From Rhynchopus euleeides (taxonomy: Eukaryota > Euglenozoa > Diplonemea > Diplonemida > Diplonemidae), in the NCBI GenBank assembly GCA_963210315.1, contig OY723287.1, forward strand, positions 1,674,001 to 1,738,000: a stretch of DNA of 64,000 nucleotides, given 5' to 3'. Each line of letters starts with the position of its first letter. Position 1 is the stretch's first letter. Shown one piece after another: positions 20,401 through 31,100 of the stretch. The notes beneath the pieces are model-generated. The model saw only the letters and a program-made list of their open reading frames with translations. It did no database searches and was not told the origin of the DNA. Made by a program: the position numbers and the translations under genes.

Positions 20401-20497
20401 TCCTGCAGGAACCGCTCCTGAAACGCGGCCCGCCTCTCCTGCGTGTCGTCCTGCGTGGCCCGCCCCTCCCGGAGTAGGCGCCCGTGTGCCACCGCAT
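17465..20497 (-). CDS. Element D reverse transcriptase / RNase H
   Basis: 1010-codon open frame. Only the C-terminal 600 residues or so have recognisable homology; the N-terminal part overlaps gag and YR in a -1 frame. RT blocks in order: FTVSKKSGGQRFIVDARRLN, MADARSWFYQFPVH (motif A Asp), MGWSHSPAIANRSARVLLP, then WIDNF (+ strand about 18396-18404) where a DD box is expected. RNase H follows with WTDASS, LKEAYAV, HIDNLGL and RADAYTRG, giving the four acidic residues. A true start cannot be fixed. Expression by -1 frameshift from YR is plausible because the same YR/RT frame relation recurs in element E. It copies element RNA into DNA. Confidence 0.85.
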   Translation of the reverse strand: MRWHTGAYSGRGGPRRTTRRRGGPRFRSGSCRSVTRRTAPRPTRERATTKDGGERQATVTSRHQQGTPAGHDPPPRRGGVCEGSTICPPVNKRTPPQDRDERDPGGSNHHSPGTTAHPVPSPRTHILGGPPPHIRQILAVPGRVDESGEADTATRRRGGAVGHEATEGRAISAVRPPVSQQPCSSTQTLRSVPPRRKTNCGGLQAGAEAGRSTTTTEASRTSNSPQHPGGASEGATSHRETAARHHVGGCGKGFGRTAFGCEGRHIGKAQRADIRALDPVEGGPFPHGSHHRNLPAEGPTPYPPTPPPQGAQCRRDETVPGGRHLPDRGKSRQAGTEGAHGTLSAEGGTHTACAEERSTGGGAPPLETRDGRRCDALRISGGKRTRARDSTGVGEDRVVKKKRQQGGTTRTQPKPLTATHFPGTTRLFAARRYYEDATSDEATSDPPPSDEEAWSEVDSAESYGPGVEDLYGEDLGVCTGGKVIRPANAKTELPEEEDYIAEICTSRLNLKELRRLDSEGELTGVLDLITKPAAFADALLPEARQELRKTGRKVSRHMLHHLDTLVEYGVLTEADAHPYLTLPAFTVSKKSGGQRFIVDARRLNALMTRPPDMRLQDITEVTQRVAAASWVVMADARSWFYQFPVHKEIQRYFEVRLGGERKTFVKTFLTVMCMGWSHSPAIANRSARVLLPPEHGIVWIDNFIAVGDSLPEAQARYADFISRCEKVGAALNFDDTQHGVPLQDFTVFGIHFDLTRHRFRMDTAWVQKVLGREEYKEVVNGHTTPRRAFRVFGSFVWQSYVMRTPMCYMPAVLSFVRRIAKQTHSNNARWDSRVAVPPSVQAETVARTRLIEDNEWYTPQNPPPTIELWTDASSTAWAAVLVLPGGESVSQGAFEGSDADTNIFLKEAYAVWQGVRMMQRVREASVTCHIDNLGLVFALRKGHCANYRGNLLLQEIYTTARRQQIRLIPHWVATHDQRADAYTRGTQATHPVELPPVSMPPTLLPARPPR
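19300..20265 (-). CDS. Element D tyrosine recombinase
   Basis: 321 codons opening with GTG. The N-terminal helical DNA-binding part includes LAPTYWGALRRTYDRYSQF and GLSVQSALQYLNNL. The catalytic part has Arg in WGGAARASDAL, Lys in WTQSKADPFHMG, HSLRRGA (H-x-x-R), SRHATVDG (second His) and the Tyr nucleophile in VMRYVSAAE. It would integrate a circular DNA copy without an integrase. It lacks an early ATG and overlaps the gag end by 13 bases in the -1 frame. A C CCC CCG slippery heptamer lies at about 20277-20271 in the gag frame, so a gag-YR fusion by -1 frameshift is the likely mode of expression. Confidence 0.85.
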   Translation of the reverse strand: MVYVKAVPSAPPSTRGRPRKTETSVTPEEATTIRQELQHTLSQALAPTYWGALRRTYDRYSQFREGWMKAERRTLPHDEGAVLWVTKQRKDGLSVQSALQYLNNLAAALRRFAAFPLDGRQIVADYRRALKRGGALRPQKQAEPATAHNIREALAKEPRPIVKLLLGIMWGGAARASDALRLDVKDVTSEKRSEPIYVRWTQSKADPFHMGHITGISLPKDLHRILRHRLRRARSAGETRLFPADVTYRTVVKAVKRARRGLTAHSLRRGALTQLARKNVPLEEVRLLSRHATVDGVMRYVSAAENAHARETAQVSAKIEW

Positions 20498-21389
20498 CGT
20501 ACTTCGCTGGGTCCATAATCTTCGCCTTTGCCAGGTAGAGGCGGGCGCCCGCTCGCCCCTTCAGGAGAAAGTGTGAGTTCATAGCGACGATTGTCTTGTG
20601 AAGGGCCTCGATAAACCGGTCCGGATCGTCGTCGTCGCGGATCAGCCCCATTGTCTGAAACAGAGAGTCGAAGGCCTGGATGAGCTGGTGTTGCCAGTCC
20701 GGTGAACTCGGGGCATCGCTGAGCTCCGCCTGTCGGAAAACCCGGGATACCTCAGCTTTCACCAACCTGCGTCCGGGGGCAGTGGCGATCGACGATCCCC
20801 AGGTCGACACGATGTGGGCGGAGAAGTCAGCGGGCAGCTCGGCCTCCGTCCGCTGCAGCGCCTTCTGCAGAGTGGCGATCTGCTTCGCCTGCGTCTCCAC
20901 GGTCTTCTTCAGCTCCTTCTGCTCCTTCTCCAGCCGGCCTGTCAACTTCAGCAGGTACTCCAGCGAGTTCGCCACGCGGAGATCGGTGTTCGAGTCGGCG
21001 GGGTGGTGTGCGTCCCTGTGCTGGAGGCCCGTGCCACTCTGGCTGTCCGCCTCGCTGTACTCCCCGTCCTCGCCTAGCTCGCCCGCCCCTGCTGCCAGGT
21101 CCGCCGCGGTCTCCTCGTCGACCGCCTGCCGGACCCATGCGCACTCGGGGCACACCCAGCCCCTGTCCCCTGCGCCCTCGAGCCATTCGGGGACGATGTG
21201 CGCCGGGATGTGCTCTCTCATGCACGTCCTGACCGTGGTCCCACCGCAGTCGTGGCAGCTGAATGCGGTCCTGGCTGTGTGCGTTGTATTGCAGGTTTCG
21301 AATATGCACTCGGGGCGACGCTCTGCTGGCTCGTTGTCGGGGTGGGCGGGTTCGGGAACCTTCAGGGTGTCCCAATCCAGAGTGGCCAT
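20253..21389 (-). CDS. Element D gag-like protein with N-terminal Cys/His finger
   Basis: 378 codons from an ATG. Residues about 28-90 form a treble-clef-like zinc finger with spaced pairs CIFETC, CHDC, CMREH and CPEC, reminiscent of PHD/RING fingers. An acidic stretch follows, then a coiled coil (about 150-200), the shared FSAHIVSTWG block, a helical region and a basic C-terminus with GKGHHKGRGGK. Element E gag has the same finger and block. Role inferred: RNA packaging, with the finger perhaps binding chromatin or protein partners. The upstream leader (21390-21656) is a short-unit minisatellite. Confidence 0.75.
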   Translation of the reverse strand: MATLDWDTLKVPEPAHPDNEPAERRPECIFETCNTTHTARTAFSCHDCGGTTVRTCMREHIPAHIVPEWLEGAGDRGWVCPECAWVRQAVDEETAADLAAGAGELGEDGEYSEADSQSGTGLQHRDAHHPADSNTDLRVANSLEYLLKLTGRLEKEQKELKKTVETQAKQIATLQKALQRTEAELPADFSAHIVSTWGSSIATAPGRRLVKAEVSRVFRQAELSDAPSSPDWQHQLIQAFDSLFQTMGLIRDDDDPDRFIEALHKTIVAMNSHFLLKGRAGARLYLAKAKIMDPAKYDAVAHGRLLREGRATQDDTQERRAAFQERFLQERNTQDRPAPYSGKGHHKGRGGKASDSDFPTPAGDARGPRPSPPPRWCM

Positions 21390-21656
21390 CTTCTCTGTTA
21401 CGCAGCTCGGCGTAGTTACTGTCCCTCTCTGTTTGTTACACGCAGCACGGCGTTGTTACTGTCCCTCTCTGTAAGATACACGCAGCTCGGCGTAGTTACT
21501 GTCCCTCTCTGTTTGTTACACGCAGCACGGCGTTGTTACTGCCCCTCTCTGTAAGATACACGCAGCTCGGCGTAGTTACTGTCCCTCTCTGACCTCAAAA
21601 TACGCGCAGCTCGGCGTACTCCCTCAGCCCGTACTTACGCACGGCGTAGTTACTGT
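21390..21656 (-). repeat. Element D leader minisatellite
   Basis: Alternating units of about 40 bases on the + strand: ACACGCAGCTCGGCGTAGTT then ACTGTCCCTCTCTG, with variants GCACGGCGTTGTT. They lie between A1 and gag. The CACGCAGCTCGGCGTA core also occurs inside A1 and A2, linking leader and terminal repeat. Confidence 0.8.
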
Positions 21657-21886
21657 CCCTCTCTCTTCAGAACAACCACGCAGCTCGGCGTACTCTGTCC
21701 GCTTCTGTCACTCTTGCCCCCCTCTTGATTCTCTCGCCTGCTTGATAGTTTGTTGCGTTGACGCTTCTACACACAAAACCCTGAACTGATCACACCCTGA
21801 GCCTGATGAAGGGTGGGGTTAGTGTATAGAGCACGTTTGGTTGCAGCTGTGGTGGGGCGCTTTCCGCTCACACGAGTGTGCTTTAA
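21657..21886 (-). repeat. Element D repeat A1
   Basis: Outer 5' repeat of the minus-strand element, matching A2 at 17124-17353. It ends at GTGTGCTTTAAAA, the A/T tract taken as the insertion point. Confidence 0.85.
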
Positions 21887-22173
21887 AAAAAATGGTTTTT
21901 GGGCAGAAATTTCGGGTTCAAAAATTTCACTTTGCCGCTGACAAATGGCCTGGGGGGGCCTCAGGGCCTGTAGGGGGGTTTTCTAAGGGTTTTGGGACCC
22001 TCCAGACGTAAAATATCTGCACTGTCTGGAGGGGTTACTGCATGTTAAACCCCATTCTCTGCTCCCAAGGCAGGGCAGCTCCTGGTGAGTAGGTGGTACC
22101 TGGCACGTCCTTGACGTGTGGTGCTCCTCTGATCAGCAGCTGAGTGGTGAGGGGCATGCCTCCATTTAACATA
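21887..22173. other. Spacer between element D and the satellite
   Basis: No gene. It holds an A run, a GGGCAGAAATTTCGG motif near 21901, a G-rich GGCCTGGGGGGGCCTCAGGG block near 21947 that is partly self-complementary, and the dispersed segment at 22041-22161. Confidence 0.5.
22041..22161 (+). repeat. Dispersed segment, second copy
   Basis: Shares GTTAAACCCCATTCTCT, CCCAAGGCAG and GCTGAGTGGTGAGGGGCATG with 6781-6888, same orientation. It ends 13 bases before the first degenerate satellite units. Its presence outside the Penelope-like element suggests either a solo 3' end of that family or an independent repeat. Confidence 0.6.
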
Positions 22174-25100
22174 TTGTTAAGAGTGTTGGAGTGCACGCCT
22201 CCGCAAGGTGCATTGCTGGGCAGGAGTCACGCGGCTGTGTCGTACCAGAGGAGTGTGTCGTAATGGGTATGTAGGTGTCACGCGGCAATGTTTCACCCTA
22301 GGAGAGTGTCGGAGTGGGTGTTTAGGTGTCACGCGGCTATGACTCAACCTAGGAGAGTGTCGTAGTGGGTGTTTAGGTGTCACGCGGCTATGTCTCAACC
22401 TAGGAGAGTGTCGTAGTGGGTGTTTAGGTGTCACGCGGCTATGTCTCAACCTAGGAGAGTGTCGTAGTGGGTGTTTAGGTGTCACGCGGCTATGTCGCAA
22501 CCTAGGAGAGTGTCGTAGTGGGTGTTTAGGTGTCACGCGGCTATGTCTCACCCTATGAGAGTGTCGTAGTGGGTATGTAGGTGTCACGCGGCTATGTCTC
22601 AACCTAGGAGAGTGTCGTAGTGGGTGTTTAGGTGTCACGCGGCTATGTCTCAACCTAGGAGAGTGTCGTAGTGGGTGTTTAGGTGTCACGCGGCTATGTC
22701 TCACCCTATGAGAGTGTCGTAGTGGGTATGTAGGTGTCACGCGGCTATGTCTCAACCTAGGAGAGTGTCGTAGTGGGTGTTTAGGTGTCACGCGGCTATG
22801 TCTCAACCTAGGAGAGTGTCGGAATGGGTATGTAGGTGTCACGCGGCTATGTCTCAACCTAGGAGAGTGTCGTAGTGGGTGTTTAGGTGTCACGCGGCTA
22901 TGTCTCAACCTAGGAGAGTGTCGGAATGGGTGTGTAGGTGTCACGCGGCTATGTCTCACCCTAGGAGAGTGTCGGAATGGGTGTTTAGGTGTCACGCGGC
23001 TATGTCTCAACCTAGGAGAGTGTCGGAGTGGGTATGTAGGTGTCACGCGGCTATGTCGCAACCTAGGAGAGCGTCGTAGTGGGTGTTTAGGTGTCACGCG
23101 GCTATGTCTCACCCTAGGAGAGTGTCGGAGTGGGTGTTTAGGTGTCACGCGGCTATGTCTCAACCTAGGAGAGTGTCGTAGTGGGTGTTTAGGTGTCACG
23201 CGGCTATGTCTCAACCTAGGAGAGTGTCGTAGTGGGTGTTTAGGTGTCACGCGGCTATGTCTCACCCTATGAGAGTGTCGTAGTGGGTATGTAGGTGTCA
23301 CGCGGCTATGTCTCAACCTAGGAGAGTGTCGTAGTGGGTGTTTAGGTGTCACGCGGCTATGTCTCAACCTAGGAGAGTGTCGTAGTGGGTGTTTAGGTGT
23401 CACGCGGCTATGTCTCAACCTAGGAGAGTGTCGTAGTGGGTGTTTAGGTGTCACGCGGCTATGTCTCAACCTAGGAGAGTGTCGTAGTGGGTGTTTAGGT
23501 GTCACGCGGCTATGTCTCACCCTATGAGAGTGTCGTAGTGGGTATGTAGGTGTCACGCGGCTATGTCTCAACCTAGGAGAGTGTCGTAGTGGGTGTTTAG
23601 GTTTCACGCGGCTATGTCTCAACCTAGGAGAGTGTCGTAGTGGGTGTTTAGGTGTCACGCGGCTATGTCTCAACCTAGGAGAGTGTCGGAATGGGTATGT
23701 AGGTGTCACGCGGCTATGTCTCAACCTAGGAGAGTGTCGGAATGGGTATGTAGGTGTCACGCGGCTATGTCTCAACCTAGGAGAGTGTCGTAGTGGGTGT
23801 TTAGGTGTCACGCGGCTATGTCTCACCCTATGAGAGTGTCGTAGTGGGTATGTAGGTGTCACGCGGCTATGTCTCAACCTAGGAGAGTGTCGTAGTGGGT
23901 GTTTAGGTGTCACGCGGCTATGTCTCAACCTAGGAGAGTGTCGGAGTGGGTGTTTAGGTGTCACGCGGCTATGTCTCAACCTAGGAGAGTGTCGTAGTGG
24001 GTGTTTAGGTGTCACGCGGCTATGTCTCAACCTAGGAGAGTGTCGTAGTGGGTGTTTAGGTGTCACGCGGCTATGTCTCAACCTAGGAGAGTGTCGTAGT
24101 GGGTGTTTAGGTGTCACGCGGCTATGTCTCACCCTATGAGAGTGTCGTAGTGGGTATGTAGGTGTCACGCGGCTATGTCTCAACCTAGGAAAGTGTCGTA
24201 GTGGGTGTTTAGGTTTCACGCGGCTATGTCTCAACCTAGGAGAGTGTCGTAGTGGGTGTTTAGGTGTCACGCGGCTATGTCTCAACCTAGGAGAGTGTCG
24301 GAATGGGTATGTAGGTGTCACGCGGCTATGTCTCAACCTAGGAGAGTGTCGGAATGGGTATGTAGGTGTCACGCGGCTATGTCTCAACCTAGGAGAGTGT
24401 CGTAGTGGGTGTTTAGGTTTCACGCGGCTATGTCTCAACCTAGGAGAGTGTCGTAGTGGGTGTTTAGGTGTCACGCGGCTATGTCTCAACCTAGGAGAGT
24501 GTCGGAATGGGTATGTAGGTGTCACGCGGCTATGTCTCAACCTAGGAGAGTGTCGGAATGGGTATGTAGGTGTCACGCGGCTATGTCTCAACCTAGGAGA
24601 GTGTCGTAGTGGGTGTTTAGGTGTCACGCGGCTATGTCTCACCCTAGGAGAGTGTCGGAATGGGTGTTTAGGTGTCACGCGGCTATGTCTCAACCTAGGA
24701 GAGTGTCGGAGTGGGTATGTAGGTGTCACGCGGCTATGTCGCAACCTAGGAGAGCGTCGTAGTGGGTGTTTAGGTGTCACGCGGCTATGTCTCACCCTAT
24801 GAGAGTGTCGGAGTGGGTGTTTAGGTGTCACGCGGCTATGTCTCAACCTAGGAGAGTGTCGTAGTGGGTGTTTAGGTGTCACGCGGCTATGTCTCAACCT
24901 AGGAGAGTGTCGTAGTGGGTGTTTAGGTGTCACGCGGCTATGTCTCAACCTAGGAGAGTGTCGTAGTGGGTGTTTAGGTGTCACGCGGCTATGTCTCAAC
25001 CTAGGAGAGTGTCGTAGTGGGTGTTTAGGTGTCACGCGGCTATGTCTCACCCTATGAGAGTGTCGTAGTGGGTATGTAGGTGTCACGCGGCTATGTCTCA

Positions 25101-28100
25101 ACCTAGGAGAGTGTCGTAGTGGGTGTTTAGGTGTCACGCGGCTATGTCTCAACCTAGGAGAGTGTCGGAGTGGGTGTTTAGGTGTCACGCGGCTATGTCT
25201 CAACCTAGGAGAGTGTCGTAGTGGGTGTTTAGGTGTCACGCGGCTATGTCTCAACCTAGGAGAGTGTCGTAGTGGGTGTTTAGGTGTCACGCGGCTATGT
25301 CTCAACCTAGGAGAGTGTCGTAGTGGGTGTTTAGGTGTCACGCGGCTATGTCTCAACCTAGGAGAGTGTCGTAGTGGGTGTTTAGGTGTCACGCGGCTAT
25401 GTCTCACCCTATGAGAGTGTCGTAGTGGGTATGTAGGTGTCACGCGGCTATGTCTCAACCTAGGAGAGTGTCGTAGTGGGTGTTTAGGTGTCACGCGGCT
25501 ATGTCTCAACCTAGGAGAGTGTCGGAGTGGGTGTTTAGGTGTCACGCGGCTATGTCTCAACCTAGGAGAGTGTCGTAGTGGGTGTTTAGGTGTCACGCGG
25601 CTATGTCTCAACCTAGGAGAGTGTCGTAGTGGGTGTTTAGGTGTCACGCGGCTATGTCTCAACCTAGGAGAGTGTCGTAGTGGGTGTTTAGGTGTCACGC
25701 GGCTATGTCTCACCCTATGAGAGTGTCGTAGTGGGTATGTAGGCGTCACGCGGCTATGTCTCAACCTAGGAGAGTGTCGGAATGGGTATGTAGGTGTCAC
25801 GCGGCTATGTCTCAACCTAGGAGAGTGTCGTAGTGGGTGTTTAGGTGTCACGCGGCTATGTCTCACCCTATGAGAGTGTCGGAGTGGGTGTTTAGGTGTC
25901 ACGCGGCTATGTCTCAACCTAGGAGAGTGTCGTAGTGGGTGTTTAGGTGTCACGCGGCTATGTCTCAACCTAGGAGAGTGTCGTAGTGGGTGTTTAGGTG
26001 TCACGCGGCTATGTCTCAACCTAGGAGAGTGTCGTAGTGGGTGTTTAGGTGTCACGCGGCTATGTCTCACCCTATGAGAGTGTCGTAGTGGGTATGTAGG
26101 TGTCACGCGGCTATGTCTCAACCTAGGAGAGTGTCGTAGTGGGTGTTTAGGTGTCACGCGGCTATGTCTCAACCTAGGAGAGTGTCGGAGTGGGTGTTTA
26201 GGTGTCACGCGGCTATGTCTCAACCTAGGAGAGTGTCGTAGTGGGTGTTTAGGTGTCACGCGGCTATGTCTCAACCTAGGAGAGTGTCGTAGTGGGTGTT
26301 TAGGTGTCACGCGGCTATGTCTCAACCTAGGAGAGTGTCGTAGTGGGTGTTTAGGTGTCACGCGGCTATGTCTCACCCTATGAGAGTGTCGTAGTGGGTA
26401 TGTAGGTGTCACGCGGCTATGTCTCAACCTAGGAGAGTGTCGTAGTGGGTGTTTAGGTTTCACGCGGCTATGTCTCAACCTAGGAGAGTGTCGTAGTGGG
26501 TGTTTAGGTGTCACGCGGCTATGTCTCAACCTAGGAGAGTGTCGGAATGGGTATGTAGGTGTCACGCGGCTATGTCTCAACCTAGGAGAGTGTCGGAATG
26601 GGTATGTAGGTGTCACGCGGCTATGTCTCAACCTAGGAGAGTGTCGTAGTGGGTGTTTAGGTGTCACGCGGCTATGTCTCACCCTAGGAGAGTGTCGGAA
26701 TGGGTGTTTAGGTGTCACGCGGCTATGTCTCAACCTAGGAGAGTGTCGGAGTGGGTATGTAGGTGTCACGCGGCTATGTCGCAACCTAGGAGAGCGTCGT
26801 AGTGGGTGTTTAGGTGTCACGCGGCTATGTCTCACCCTATGAGAGTGTCGGAGTGGGTGTTTAGGTGTCACGCGGCTATGTCTCAACCTAGGAGAGTGTC
26901 GTAGTGGGTGTTTAGGTGTCACGCGGCTATGTCTCAACCTAGGAGAGTGTCGTAGTGGGTGTTTAGGTGTCACGCGGCTATGTCTCAACCTAGGAGAGTG
27001 TCGTAGTGGGTGTTTAGGTGTCACGCGGCTATGTCTCACCCTATGAGAGTGTCGTAGTGGGTATGTAGGTGTCACGCGGCTATGTCTCAACCTAGGAGAG
27101 TGTCGTAGTGGGTGTTTAGGTTTCACGCGGCTATGTCTCAACCTAGGAGAGTGTCGTAGTGGGTGTTTAGGTGTCACGCGGCTATGTCTCAACCTAGGAG
27201 AGTGTCGGAATGGGTATGTAGGTGTCACGCGGCTATGTCTCAACCTAGGAGAGTGTCGGAATGGGTATGTAGGTGTCACGCGGCTATGTCTCAACCTAGG
27301 AGAGTGTCGTAGTGGGTGTTTAGGTGTCACGCGGCTATGTCTCACCCTAGGAGAGTGTCGGAATGGGTGTTTAGGTGTCACGCGGCTATGTCTCAACCTA
27401 GGAGAGTGTCGGAGTGGGTATGTAGGTGTCACGCGGCTATGTCGCAACCTAGGAGAGCGTCGTAGTGGGTGTTTAGGTGTCACGCGGCTATGTCTCACCC
27501 TATGAGAGTGTCGGAGTGGGTGTTTAGGTGTCACGCGGCTATGTCTCAACCTAGGAGAGTGTCGTAGTGGGTGTTTAGGTGTCACGCGGCTATGTGTCAA
27601 CCTAGGAGAGTGTCGTAGTGGGTGTTTAGGTGTCACGCGGCTATGTCTCAACCTAGGAGAGTGTCGTAGTGGGTGTTTAGGTGTCACGCGGCTATGTCTC
27701 AACCTAGGAGAGTGTCGGAGTGGGTGTTTAGGTGTCACGCGGCTATGTCTCAACCTAGGAGAGTGTCGTAGTGGGTGTTTAGGTGTCACGCGGCTATGTC
27801 TCAACCTAGGAGAGTGTCGGAGTGGGTGTTTAGGTGTCACGCGGCTATGTCTCAACCTAGGAGAGTGTCGTAGTGGGTGTTTAGGTGTCACGCGGCTATG
27901 TCTCACCCTATGAGAGTGTCGTAGTGGGTATGTAGGCGTCACGCGGCTATGTCTCAACCTAGGAGAGTGTCGGAATGGGTATGTAGGTGTCACGCGGCTA
28001 TGTCTCAACCTAGGAGAGTGTCGTAGTGGGTGTTTAGGTGTCACGCGGCTATGTCTCACCCTAGGAGAGTGTCGGAATGGGTGTTTAGGTGTCACGCGGC

Positions 28101-31100
28101 TATGTCTCAACCTAGGAGAGTGTCGGAGTGGGTATGTAGGTGTCACGCGGCTATGTCGCAACCTAGGAGAGCGTCGTAGTGGGTGTTTAGGTGTCACGCG
28201 GCTATGTCTCACCCTATGAGAGTGTCGGAGTGGGTGTTTAGGTGTCACGCGGCTATGTCTCAACCTAGGAGAGTGTCGTAGTGGGTGTTTAGGTGTCACG
28301 CGGCTATGTCTCAACCTAGGAGAGTGTCGTAGTGGGTGTTTAGGTGTCACGCGGCTATGTCTCAACCTAGGAGAGTGTCGTAGTGGGTGTTTAGGTGTCA
28401 CGCGGCTATGTCTCAACCTAGGAGAGTGTCGGAGTGGGTGTTTAGGTGTCACGCGGCTATGTCTCAACCTAGGAGAGTGTCGTAGTGGGTGTTTAGGTGT
28501 CACGCGGCTATGTCTCAACCTAGGAGAGTGTCGTAGTGGGTGTTTAGGTTTCACGCGGCTATGTCTCAACCTAGGAGAGTGTCGTAGTGGGTGTTTAGGT
28601 GTCACGCGGCTATGTCTCAACCTAGGAGAGTGTCGGAATGGGTATGTAGGTGTCACGCGGCTATGTCTCAACCTAGGAGAGTGTCGGAATGGGTATGTAG
28701 GTGTCACGCGGCTATGTCTCAACCTAGGAGAGTGTCGTAGTGGGTGTTTAGGTGTCACGCGGCTATGTCTCACCCTAGGAGAGTGTCGGAATGGGTGTTT
28801 AGGTGTCACGCGGCTATGTCTCAACCTAGGAGAGTGTCGGAGTGGGTATGTAGGTGTCACGCGGCTATGTCGCAACCTAGGAGAGCGTCGTAGTGGGTGT
28901 TTAGGTGTCACGCGGCTATGTCTCAACCTAGGAGAGTGTCGGAGTGGGTGTTTAGGTGTCACGCGGCTATGTCTCAACCTAGGAGAGTGTCGTAGTGGGT
29001 GTTTAGGTGTCACGCGGCTATGTCTCAACCTAGGAGAGTGTCGTAGTGGGTGTTTAGGTGTCACGCGGCTATGTCTCAACCTAGGAGAGTGTCGTAGTGG
29101 GTGTTTAGGTGTCACGCGGCTATGTCTCACCCTATGAGAGTGTCGTAGTGGGTATGTAGGTGTCACGCGGCTATGTCTCAACCTAGGAGAGTGTCGTAGT
29201 GGGTGTTTAGGTGTCACGCGGCTATGTCTCAACCTAGGAGAGTGTCGGAGTGGGTGTTTAGGTGTCACGCGGCTATGTCTCAACCTAGGAGAGTGTCGTA
29301 GTGGGTGTTTAGGTGTCACGCGGCTATGTCTCAACCTAGGAGAGTGTCGTAGTGGGTGTTTAGGTGTCACGCGGCTATGTCTCAACCTAGGAGAGTGTCG
29401 TAGTGGGTGTTTAGGTGTCACGCGGCTATGTCTCACCCTATGAGAGTGTCGTAGTGGGTATGTAGGCGTCACGCGGCTATGTCTCAACCTAGGAGAGTGT
29501 CGGAATGGGTATGTAGGTGTCACGCGGCTATGTCTCAACCTAGGAGAGTGTCGTAGTGGGTGTTTAGGTGTCACGCGGCTATGTCTCACCCTAGGAGAGT
29601 GTCGGAATGGGTGTTTAGGTGTCACGCGGCTATGTCTCAACCTAGGAGAGTGTCGGAGTGGGTATGTAGGTGTCACGCGGCTATGTCGCAACCTAGGAGA
29701 GCGTCGTAGTGGGTGTTTAGGTGTCACGCGGCTATGTCTCACCCTATGAGAGTGTCGGAGTGGGTGTTTAGGTGTCACGCGGCTATGTCTCAACCTAGGA
29801 GAGTGTCGTAGTGGGTGTTTAGGTGTCACGCGGCTATGTCTCAACCTAGGAGAGTGTCGTAGTGGGTGTTTAGGTGTCACGCGGCTATGTCTCAACCTAG
29901 GAGAGTGTCGTAGTGGGTGTTTAGGTGTCACGCGGCTATGTCTCAACCTAGGAGAGTGTCGGAGTGGGTGTTTAGGTGTCACGCGGCTATGTCTCAACCT
30001 AGGAGAGTGTCGTAGTGGGTGTTTAGGTGTCACGCGGCTATGTCTCACCCTATGAGAGTGTCGTAGTGGGTATGTAGGTGTCACGCGGCTATGTCTCAAC
30101 CTAGGAGAGTGTCGTAGTGGGTGTTTAGGTGTCACGCGGCTATGTCTCAACCTAGGAGAGTGTCGTAGTGGGTGTTTAGGTGTCACGCGGCTATGTCTCA
30201 ACCTAGGAGAGTGTCGGAATGGGTATGTAGGTGTCACGCGGCTATGTCTCAACCTAGGAGAGTGTCGTAGTGGGTGTTTAGGTGTCACGCGGCTATGTCT
30301 CAACCTAGGAGAGTGTCGGAATGGGTGTGTAGGTGTCACGCGGCTATGTCTCACCCTAGGAGAGTGTCGGAATGGGTGTTTAGGTGTCACGCGGCTATGT
30401 CTCAACCTAGGAGAGTGTCGGAGTGGGTATGTAGGTGTCACGCGGCTATGTCGCAAACTAGGAGAGCGTCGTAGTGGGTGTTTAGGTGTCACGCGGCTAT
30501 GTCTCACCCTATGAGAGTGTCGGAGTGGGTGTTTAGGTGTCACGCGGCTATGTCTCAACCTAGGAGAGTGTCGTAGTGGGTGTTTAGGTGTCACGCGGCT
30601 ATGTCTCAACCTAGGAGAGTGTCGTAGTGGGTGTTTAGGTGTCACGCGGCTATGTCTCAACCTAGGAGAGTGTCGTAGTGGGTGTTTAGGTGTCACGCGG
30701 CTATGTCTCAACCTAGGAGAGTGTCGGAGTGGGTGTTTAGGTGTCACGCGGCTATGTCTCAACCTAGGAGAGTGTCGTAGTGGGTGTTTAGGTGTCACGC
30801 GGCTATGTCTCACCCTATGAGAGTGTCGTAGTGGGTATGTAGGTGTCACGCGGCTATGTCTCAACCTAGGAGAGTGTCGTAGTGGGTGTTTAGGTGTCAC
30901 GCGGCTATGTCTCAACCTAGGAGAGTGTCGGAATGGGTATGTAGGTGTCACGCGGCTATGTCTCAACCTAGGAGAGTGTCGTAGTGGGTGTTTAGGTGTC
31001 ACGCGGCTATGTCTCACCCTAGGAGAGTGTCGGAATGGGTGTTTAGGTGTCACGCGGCTATGTCTCAACCTAGGAGAGTGTCGGAGTGGGTATGTAGGTG

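Larger units (their letters stand above)
17049..21886 (-). mobile_element. Element D: complete tyrosine-recombinase retroelement
   Basis: Read on the minus strand the order is A1 (21886-21657), leader minisatellite, gag, YR, RT/RNase H, B1 (17426-17353), A2 (17353-17124), B2 (17122-17049). Such split direct repeats are known from the PAT and Ngaro branches of YR retrotransposons. No inactivating stop is seen in the three ORFs, so the copy may be intact. The outer edges and the B1/A2 junction all share an A tract (+ strand AAAGCGCC / GCTTAAAA), the likely crossover core. A gag-first, YR-second order is unusual for the DIRS group. No methyltransferase domain was seen. Confidence 0.85.
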
